Origin: Burkholderiaceae bacterium
Lineage (GTDB): Bacteria; Pseudomonadota; Gammaproteobacteria; Burkholderiales; Burkholderiaceae_C
Length of the DNA: 64,000 nucleotides
Direction: 5' to 3'
NCBI GenBank assembly: GCA_023150375.1
Contig: JAKLLA010000008.1
Location: 115,943-179,942 of the forward strand
How positions within the stretch are numbered: the stretch's first letter is position 1; every line of letters begins with the position of its first letter. Both the position numbers and the translations under genes were made by a program. This document shows positions 46,137-52,578 of the stretch, in pieces. The notes under the pieces are model-generated. The model was not told the origin of the DNA. It saw only the letters and a list, made by a program, of their open reading frames with translations, and did not search any database.

Positions 46137-46160
46137 GAAAGGCGGGGAGCAATCCCCGCC
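46137..46160 (-). terminator. Rho-independent terminator after trxA
   Basis: Eight-base stem GGCGGGGA (46141-46148) and TCCCCGCC (46153-46160), loop GCAA, followed on the minus strand by TTTCTTG. It separates trxA from rho downstream. Confidence 0.8.
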
Positions 46161-46172
46161 CATCTGCGTCGA

Positions 46173-46502
46173 TTATATGTTCTGGTTGATGAAATCGGTC
46201 AACTGAGCCTTGCTCAGCGCGCCCACGCGGGTCGCGGCCAGCTGGCCGTTCTTGAAGATCATCAGGGTGGGAATGCCGCGGATTCCGAACTGTGCGGGAA
46301 CGTTGCGGTTCTCGTCGACGTTCATCTTCGCGATCTGCAGCTTTTCGCCGAACTGGCCCGCCACGTCGTCCAGGATCGGCGCGATCATCTTGCAGGGACC
46401 GCACCATTCGGCCCAGTAGTCGACGAGGACGGGCTTGTCGGACTGGATCACGTCCTGTTCGAACGAGGCATCCGAAACGTGCTTGATGAGATCGCTGCTC
46501 AT
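46173..46502 (-). CDS. trxA: Thioredoxin 1
   Basis: Encodes a 109-residue cytoplasmic thioredoxin with active site WCGPC in VDYWAEWCGPCKMIAPIL. IRGIPTLMIFKNGQ includes the conserved cis-proline. The start at 46502 gives the standard length. It lies upstream of rho on the same strand, a conserved pair, with a terminator between. Confidence 0.97.
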   Translation of the reverse strand: MSSDLIKHVSDASFEQDVIQSDKPVLVDYWAEWCGPCKMIAPILDDVAGQFGEKLQIAKMNVDENRNVPAQFGIRGIPTLMIFKNGQLAATRVGALSKAQLTDFINQNI

Positions 46503-46831
46503 GGGGAATTCCGTGGGTGACAGGGGCACGATCGGCAATCGCGACCGTGGCGCCGGATTTTGGCATGAAGCGCGATCGGCCATCGGTCGCGCGATGCGGC
46601 GGCAGGTGCTGCGCCGGCCGGGGCGGGAATCGAGCCGGCTCTGGCCGATTGTTCGTCCGATGGCGTGAGCCGTCGCAGCGGTTGAATGCGGGGTCGGCGC
46701 CCTTGCCGGACACGTCGCGCGCGCTCCGTTCGATGGCGCACGCCGGCGGCACAGGCAGGCAGCTCTTCATCCGGGGTGGGGGCAGGCCATCCGGTGGGCG
46801 TTTCATTGCAGGGTTCTGTCGAGGAGATTCG
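46503..46831. other. Divergent intergenic region, trxA and the pseudokinase gene
   Basis: This 329-base stretch separates divergent starts. A plus-strand frame is open through it, but the codon pattern does not look coding and the best start is the GTG at its end. I see no perfect promoter hexamers or stable hairpin. Confidence 0.4.
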
Positions 46832-48616
46832 GTGCCAGCGTCGCAACTGCAGTCCCCCGCCCGGGTCGAGGCGGTGCAACGCCGATTCGGCCATTTCGGG
46901 CTGCTTCGGCTGCTCGGACGCAGTTCGGCGACGATGGCCTGGGAGGCACAGGATCTGCGCAGCCAGCAGATGGTGCTGCTGATGCTGCCGCGCCGGGCGC
47001 GCGGCGGCACCGCCGTGGATCTGGCCAGGGCGCTGGAGGCCGCACGCCGCGTGGCCCGACTGGACCATCCCCGGCTGCAGGCTGCCTCCGAGGTCGGGCA
47101 GTTCGCCGGCTGGCTCTACGTGGCCTGCGTGCCGCGCCAGGACACCCTGACCCTGGGGGAGTGGCTGGCCCGGCGCACCGAGCCCCACGCTGCCGTGGAC
47201 GTGGCCGGCTGGTGCTGCGATGCGCTCGAGGGTCTGGCCAGCGTGCACGATGCCGGTCTGAGCCATGGGGACCTCGGTCTGCACAGCCTGCTGGTCGACC
47301 GGCAGGGCCGGGTGCGTCCCTGGGGCTTCGCGGTGGCCGGGCCGCCGCAGCCGATCGACGGTGCCTGGAGCCCGGCCCAGCGCGATGTCGCCAGTCTGGG
47401 CCTGTTGATGCACGGGCTGCTCGCAGGTCCGCAGGCGCCCGGGCTGGACGATCTGCCGCAGCGGCTCGAGCGCCTGCCCGAGGATCCGCCGCGCTGGGAT
47501 GCGCAGGCGGTCGCGGCGCTGCCAGCGGTGCTGCGGGCCATCGTCGAGCGCGCCGTGGCGGTGGAAGCCGGGCGCCGTTATGCCAGTGCGCGCAGTCTGT
47601 TGCGCGCACTCGAGGGCTGGCGTGGCTCGGTCGGCGGCGGCCGTACGGCCCTGGTGGCGCTGCTGCTGGCGCGCTTGCGCAGTGCGGGGCCGCTACCCGC
47701 GCTGCCCGGCCTGGCCGGGCGGGTGTCGCGCCTGAGTCGCATGGACGACCAGCCGTTGCAGGTGCTGCTGGGCTGGATCCTGGAGGATCCGCCGCTCGGC
47801 CTCGAACTGCTGCGCATGGTGAACGCCGGCCGGCGCGCCCGGGCCGATGCCGAGCCGGTGGCCAGCCTGCGTCGTGCGCTCCAGCTGGTGGGCCTGCAGG
47901 GCCTGCGTCGAGCGGCCGGAGGTCTGCAGGCCTGGCCGGGCCGGCTGACGGCAGCACAGGCCGCGGCGCTGAGCGACGCCCTGCTGCGTGCGCGGCAGGC
48001 CGCGCATCTGGCGATGATGATGGCCCCGGCCGGTCTGCCGCTGGACACCGTCGGGCTGGTCGCGCAGCTGCAGCAGTTCGGTGCGCTGCTGCTGCACTAC
48101 CACTTTCCGGAGGAGGCCGCCCAGTGGGCCGCCCTGTGCCGGCCGGTGGCCGACGGCATCGGATCGGACGAACTCACGGCCGGACTGGACGAAGCGGCGG
48201 CAGCGCGAGTGGTGCTGGGGATGGAGCTGCCGGCACTGGCCCGAGCGGTGCTGGTGCACTGGGGCGTCGGGGAGGAGCTGGAGTGGCTCGCCACGCCGAC
48301 CGCTGCGGACCAGCCGGTACGACGGCCCGAGCAGCCGGCAGGCTGGGTGCGCCTGGTGGCCAGTTGCGCCAACGAGACGCTGGCCGCCTGGCGGGACGGT
48401 CCGCAGCGTTCCCGCAGGCGCCTGCAGACGGTGGCCGATCGCTACGCACGCAGCCTGGATCTTCAGGTGATCGATCTGGAGGCCATGGCCGAGCGCTCGC
48501 TGCAGCAGGCTCGGGAGGCGGGGCGTCGCGCGGGCCTGGAACCGGATCCGGCGACCGCCAGATCACGCCGTGCCGCTGCGGCAGAAGAGGGTGACGAGCC
48601 TGAACCCTGGCACTGA
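46832..48616 (+). CDS. Pseudokinase-HDOD fusion protein
   Basis: Encodes about 594 residues. Residues 10-265 follow a bacterial Ser/Thr kinase layout: VQRRFGHFGLLRLLGRSSAT resembles a glycine-rich loop, and LSHGDLGLHSLLVD aligns with the catalytic loop but has Ser for the metal-binding Asn. RPWGFAVAG lacks the DFG Asp, and the VAIK Lys is not found (VLLMLP). From about residue 285, LPALPGLAGRVSRLSRMDD and DPPLGLELLRMVNAGRRARA mark an HDOD domain. GAGGAGA precedes the GTG at 46832. It is probably a signalling scaffold; the partner is unknown. Confidence 0.7.
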   Translation: MPASQLQSPARVEAVQRRFGHFGLLRLLGRSSATMAWEAQDLRSQQMVLLMLPRRARGGTAVDLARALEAARRVARLDHPRLQAASEVGQFAGWLYVACVPRQDTLTLGEWLARRTEPHAAVDVAGWCCDALEGLASVHDAGLSHGDLGLHSLLVDRQGRVRPWGFAVAGPPQPIDGAWSPAQRDVASLGLLMHGLLAGPQAPGLDDLPQRLERLPEDPPRWDAQAVAALPAVLRAIVERAVAVEAGRRYASARSLLRALEGWRGSVGGGRTALVALLLARLRSAGPLPALPGLAGRVSRLSRMDDQPLQVLLGWILEDPPLGLELLRMVNAGRRARADAEPVASLRRALQLVGLQGLRRAAGGLQAWPGRLTAAQAAALSDALLRARQAAHLAMMMAPAGLPLDTVGLVAQLQQFGALLLHYHFPEEAAQWAALCRPVADGIGSDELTAGLDEAAAARVVLGMELPALARAVLVHWGVGEELEWLATPTAADQPVRRPEQPAGWVRLVASCANETLAAWRDGPQRSRRRLQTVADRYARSLDLQVIDLEAMAERSLQQAREAGRRAGLEPDPATARSRRAAAAEEGDEPEPWH

Positions 48617-48690
48617 GTGCTAACGGTTAGGGCTGCTTCGTTCCCGACCTGACCCGGTTGGCCGCGCCCCCATGCAGGGAGGCCCGTCAC
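48610..48690 (-). ncRNA. ffs: Signal recognition particle RNA, small bacterial type (4.5S)
   Basis: The minus strand carries GGGTCAGGTCGGGAACGAAG, followed by CAGCCCTAAC: the conserved SRP domain IV, with the tetraloop and both internal loops that bind Ffh. GC-rich flanks GGGCCTCCCTGCATGG and GTGCCAGGG can form the closing helix. A TACAAT -10 box sets the 5' end near 48688. The 3' end is uncertain and may overlap the convergent HDOD gene by a few bases. Confidence 0.88.
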
Positions 48691-48695
48691 AGCGG

Positions 48696-48701
48696 ATTGT
48701 A
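48696..48701 (-). promoter_or_regulatory. -10 box of ffs
   Basis: TACAAT on the minus strand, about eight bases upstream of the predicted 5' end of the SRP RNA. One mismatch from consensus. Confidence 0.6.
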
Positions 48702-48822
48702 GGCGATCCGCAGCGACGGGCCGAAGTTCAGCGGCCCCCTGGCCCGTCGCTGCGGTCTGGAACCCTTCGGGCTGAGGGCTTGTCCCAGGGGAGCGACATG
48801 CCGCGCCGGCCTTGCGGCGCCT

Positions 48823-48828
48823 TATAGT
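48823..48828 (+). promoter_or_regulatory. Probable -10 box upstream of the H-NS-like gene
   Basis: TATAGT in GC-rich DNA, 76 bases before the ATG at 48904. No -35 match at the proper distance. Confidence 0.4.
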
Positions 48829-48903
48829 GCGCGGCACTCGCCGCCGTTGCATCGTCATTTTCGTTCCCGCCCTGGGAGCCGTTGTCTGAGCGTGCCCACC
48901 TCG

Positions 48904-49215
48904 ATGAGAAACCAGCACCCCCTGCAGGACATCGATCCCGAGAAGCTGGTCGTGATCCGCAGGATCCGCAAGCTGATGGATTTCTGGAGGATTCAGCCGC
49001 ACGAACTGCGTGGGCTCCCTGTGGCTGCGCCGCCGCCGGCGGCGCAGGTGCCGGTGCGCTACCGCCATCCGGTGAGCGGGCTGTGCTGGGATGGTCAAGG
49101 CAGCCAGCCCGAATGGCTGCGCATGGCGCTGCTGCGCGAGGGTTATACCGTCGAGGAATTGCGCCGTGGCCTCGAACCGGCCCCGGCGCCGGTCGAAGCC
49201 GGTTCGCCGGATTGA
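48904..49215 (+). CDS. Small H-NS-family-like DNA-binding protein
   Basis: Encodes about 103 residues. The N-terminal helix KLVVIRRIRKLMDFWRIQPH resembles the short oligomerisation helix of betaproteobacterial H-NS paralogues. The C-terminal VRYRHPVSGLCWDGQGSQPE followed by WLRMALLREGYTVEELR matches the H-NS DNA-binding fold (a W-G-Q/R-G core, then P-x-WL). The AT-hook-like QGR loop reads QGS here, so minor-groove binding may be altered. The start is uncertain: a GTG at 48892 is possible and no clear Shine-Dalgarno is seen. Confidence 0.6.
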   Translation: MRNQHPLQDIDPEKLVVIRRIRKLMDFWRIQPHELRGLPVAAPPPAAQVPVRYRHPVSGLCWDGQGSQPEWLRMALLREGYTVEELRRGLEPAPAPVEAGSPD

Positions 49216-49439
49216 GGTCGTGACCGCAACGGGTCGAGCGCGCCGTTGCGAGACCTGGACGGGCTGCGTGGCGATGCCTCGAGGGCATAGCTGCTAGTGC
49301 CTGCTCTAACTGGACGGCATCGATCGTCCTGATCAGAATCCGCCTGCTCATTGCGTGGGCCCCGGCGCGCCGGGAAGAGCGGCGGTGCTGCCCAGCCGTC
49401 CGATGCCGGGCCGCTGCCGGCGAATGCGAGGAGATGACG

Positions 49440-49991
49440 ATGCAAGAACCTCTGCCGGGTGATGCCGGCGATACCTTTGCGGGCTTCGGGCCTGTCGGAC
49501 GCGCCCTGGTGCTGCTGTGCAAGATCGGCGCGGTGCTCGGTGGGCTGATCTTCGTGGCGCTGGTCAACATGTCCATCGTCTCCATCGTCGGCCGCAAGCT
49601 GGCCTCCGCCCCGGTGCCGGGCGACCTCGAGCTGATGCAGATGGGCTCGGCCGTGGGGGCGGCAAGCTTCTTCGCCTACTGCCACCTGAGCCGCAACGAC
49701 GTGAAGGTCGACTTCTTCACCCTGAAGATGCACCCGCGTCGCGTGGCCTGGCTGGACGCGTTCGGTTCGCTGCTGGTGGCCCTGTTCGGGGTGCTGATTT
49801 CCTGGCGCACCTGGGTGGGCGCGATGAACCTCAAGGAATACGGCGAAACCTCCGCGATCCTGGGCTGGCCGGTCTGGGTGGCGCAGGCACTGCTCGTGCC
49901 GGGCTTCGCGCTGCTGGCCGCGGCCGGCTTCTACATGTGCTTCCACTACGCCACGCAGGGTGGCAGGACGGCCGCCGGGGAGGTCGCATGA
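49440..49991 (+). CDS. TRAP transporter small permease (DctQ family)
   Basis: Encodes a 183-residue membrane protein with four helices. LVNMSIVSIVGRKLASAPVP followed by GDLELMQMGSAVGAASFF is the DctQ signature. The ATG at 49440 has GCGAGGAG at six bases; an ATG at 49434 touches the Shine-Dalgarno. It overlaps the large permease gene by ATGA. TRAP systems import carboxylates with sodium. Confidence 0.9.
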   Translation: MQEPLPGDAGDTFAGFGPVGRALVLLCKIGAVLGGLIFVALVNMSIVSIVGRKLASAPVPGDLELMQMGSAVGAASFFAYCHLSRNDVKVDFFTLKMHPRRVAWLDAFGSLLVALFGVLISWRTWVGAMNLKEYGETSAILGWPVWVAQALLVPGFALLAAAGFYMCFHYATQGGRTAAGEVA

Positions 49992-51316
49992 GCGGGATCG
50001 CAGTGGGGGGTTTCATCTTCCTGGGTCTGATGATGCTGCTGGTGGTGCGTGTGCCCATCGGCATCGCGATGTTCGTGGCCGGGGCGAGCGGCTACGTCTA
50101 CCTCAACGGCGGCGAGACCCTCGGGCTGATCAACACCCTCAAGAGCAGTGCCTATGCACGCCTGTCCAACTACGATCTGGCGGTGATCCCGCTGTTCATG
50201 CTGATGGGGCAGTTCGCGACGCACGGCGGCCTCAGCCGCAGCCTGTTCCGGTTCGTCAGCGCCTTCCTGGGGCATCGGCGCGGCGGCATCGCGATGGCGT
50301 CGGTCGGGGCCTGCGCCGGCTTCGGCGCGATCTGCGGCTCGTCGCTGGCCACTGCAGCCACCATGGGGCAGGTCGCCCTGCCCGAACTGAAGCGGCACGG
50401 CTATGCCGGCAGCCTGGCCACGGGCGCACTGGCTGCAGGGGGCACCCTGGGCATCATGATCCCGCCTTCGGTTCCGCTGGTGATCTACGCCATCCTGACG
50501 CAGGAGTCGATCGGCAAGCTGTTCATGGCCGCGGTGCTGCCCGGCCTGATCGCGATGCTCGGCTACATGCTCGTGATCCAGATCCTGGTGGCCTGGAAGC
50601 CGCACATCGGGCCGGCCGGTGAACGCACGCCCTGGCCCCAGCGCCTGCGCTCCCTGGTCGAGGTGCTGCCCGTGCTGGCGGTGTTCGTGGTGGTGATCGT
50701 GGGGATCTACGGCGGCTGGGCCAACCCCACCGAGGCTGCGGCGATCGGCGCGGCGGCCTGCGGCATCCTCGCCTTCCTGACCGGCGGCATGCGTCTGCAG
50801 GGTTTGCTGGACAGCGCGCTCGGTACCGCCCAGGCCACCGCCATGATCTTCCTGGTGCTGATGGGCGCCGACATGCTGAACACGGCCCTGGCGCTGTCGC
50901 AGATGCCGGCGGAGCTGGCCAGCTGGGTGCAGGGCAGCGGACTGTCGCCCCTGTTCGTGCTGGTGATGATCCTGCTGATCTACCTCTTCCTGGGCTGCGT
51001 GATGGATTCGCTGGCCATGATCCTGCTGACCATCCCGATCTTCTACCCGATGATCATGGGCCTGGACTTCTACGGCATGAGCCCGACCGACAAGTCCATC
51101 TGGTTCGGCATCCTGGCGCTGATGGTGGTGGAGATCGGTCTGGTCCACCCGCCGGTCGGGATGAATGTCTACATCATCAACCGCCTGGCCAAGGACGTTC
51201 CGCTGACCGACACGTTCAAGGGTGTCATGCCCTTCCTGCTGTCGGATCTGATCCGCATCGTCCTGCTGGTGGCCTTCCCCGGCATCGCGCTGGTGCTGGT
51301 GCGCACCTTCGGTTGA
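49988..51316 (+). CDS. TRAP transporter large permease (DctM family)
   Basis: Encodes a 442-residue permease with about twelve helices. LSNYDLAVIPLFMLMGQFAT and the substrate/sodium loop AAGGTLGIMIPPSVPLVIYA are typical, and the second inverted repeat has the conserved VEIGLVHPPVGMNVYIIN. It overlaps the small subunit and is followed after 127 bases by the binding protein. Confidence 0.93.
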   Translation: MSGIAVGGFIFLGLMMLLVVRVPIGIAMFVAGASGYVYLNGGETLGLINTLKSSAYARLSNYDLAVIPLFMLMGQFATHGGLSRSLFRFVSAFLGHRRGGIAMASVGACAGFGAICGSSLATAATMGQVALPELKRHGYAGSLATGALAAGGTLGIMIPPSVPLVIYAILTQESIGKLFMAAVLPGLIAMLGYMLVIQILVAWKPHIGPAGERTPWPQRLRSLVEVLPVLAVFVVVIVGIYGGWANPTEAAAIGAAACGILAFLTGGMRLQGLLDSALGTAQATAMIFLVLMGADMLNTALALSQMPAELASWVQGSGLSPLFVLVMILLIYLFLGCVMDSLAMILLTIPIFYPMIMGLDFYGMSPTDKSIWFGILALMVVEIGLVHPPVGMNVYIINRLAKDVPLTDTFKGVMPFLLSDLIRIVLLVAFPGIALVLVRTFG

Positions 51317-51443
51317 ATCCGTGCGGGGCCGGTCGTTCGCGGCCCCGACCCGATGCTGCGCCCTCCGCCCGGTGCGCAGACGACCAGAGCGGGGCCCACT
51401 CTGCCGACCCGATTCCCCCACCCACCCCATGAAGGAGACAGAC

Positions 51444-52484
51444 ATGAACCGATTCCCCGCCCTGCGCCTGGTGGCTGCGGCCACCCTGGGCCTGTGTGCC
51501 CTGGGCGCCCAGGCCCAGCAGGTGGTGCTGAAGGTGCACCACTTCCTGCCGAGCACCTCGAGCTCCCAGACCAAGCTGATCCAGCCCTGGTGCGACAAGG
51601 TGCAGAAGGAGTCGCAGGACCGCCTGAAGTGCCAGATCTACCCGTCGATGCAGCTCGGCGGCACGCCGGCGCAGCTGATGGATCAGGCTCGCGACGGCGT
51701 GGCCGACATCGTCTGGTCGGTGCCCACTTACGCCGCCGGTCGCTTCGCGAAGGCGGAGGTGTTCGAGCTGCCCTTCATGACCACCACCGCGAAGGCGGCC
51801 AGCCAGGCGCTCTACACCTACATCCAGAAGAACGCGCAGGACGAGTTCCGCGGCGTGAAGATCCTCTTCAACCATGTCCACGACGGCACGCTGCTGCACT
51901 TCAAGGACAAGCAGCCGACCCGTCTGGAAGACCTCAAGGGCCTGAAGATCCGTGCGGCCACGCGCATCAACTCGCAGATGATCGCCGCCATGGGGGCCAC
52001 GCCGGTGCAGATGCCGCTGCCCGCGGTGCCCGAAGCGCTCGCCAAGGGTGTCATCGACGGCGCCAGCGTGCCCTGGGAAGGGGCCCCGTCGATCAAGCTG
52101 CAGGAGATCGCCCGCTACGCCCTGGACACCGGGCCGGGCATGCCGCGCATGGCCAACACCATCTTCGCCTTCGCGATGAACCAGGCCAAGTACGACAGCC
52201 TGCCGGCCGACCTGGAGAAGGTGATCGACGCCAATTCCGGCCTGGCCATGTCGGCCTGGGCGGGCGAGGTGGCCTTCGATTCGATCGTCGGCCCGCACCA
52301 GAAGCTGGCCCGCGATGCCGGCCAGAAGATCAGCTTCGTGGACCCGGCCGAGTACCAGCGCTGGGTGAAGATCACCGAGCAGATCGACGACGAGTGGGTC
52401 AAGACCGTCTCGGCCAAGGGCGCCGACGGGCGCAAGCTGCTCGAGGAGGCCCGCTCGCTGATCAGCCAGTACGCTGCCAAGTGA
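51444..52484 (+). CDS. TRAP transporter substrate-binding protein (DctP family)
   Basis: Encodes a 346-residue periplasmic protein with a signal peptide ending AQAQ. VVLKVHHFLPSTSSSQTKLI opens the mature domain. LKGLKIRAATRINSQMIAAM contains the Arg that clamps the ligand carboxylate, and GVIDGASVPWEGAPSIKL is the hinge region. AAGGAG precedes the ATG. The ligand is unknown; there is no catabolic gene nearby. Confidence 0.92.
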   Translation: MNRFPALRLVAAATLGLCALGAQAQQVVLKVHHFLPSTSSSQTKLIQPWCDKVQKESQDRLKCQIYPSMQLGGTPAQLMDQARDGVADIVWSVPTYAAGRFAKAEVFELPFMTTTAKAASQALYTYIQKNAQDEFRGVKILFNHVHDGTLLHFKDKQPTRLEDLKGLKIRAATRINSQMIAAMGATPVQMPLPAVPEALAKGVIDGASVPWEGAPSIKLQEIARYALDTGPGMPRMANTIFAFAMNQAKYDSLPADLEKVIDANSGLAMSAWAGEVAFDSIVGPHQKLARDAGQKISFVDPAEYQRWVKITEQIDDEWVKTVSAKGADGRKLLEEARSLISQYAAK

Positions 52485-52536
52485 GGCGCAGGCGGGCCCG
52501 GGGGCGACCGGCTCGCCCTCCCGGCCTGCTGCGCCT
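52484..52536. repeat. Nested inverted repeat between dctP-like gene and bcsC
   Basis: Outer arms AGGCGCAG (52484-52491) and CTGCGCCT (52529-52536) enclose an inner hairpin GGGCGA/TCGCCC. It begins at the last base of the TRAP gene stop. There is no T-tract, so it may act as a 3' stabilising structure or a Rho-dependent end for one of the convergent genes. Confidence 0.4.
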
Positions 52537-52578
52537 GGGCCGTCCTTCCTCGGCGGCCCTTCCTCGACGGCGGCCCGC

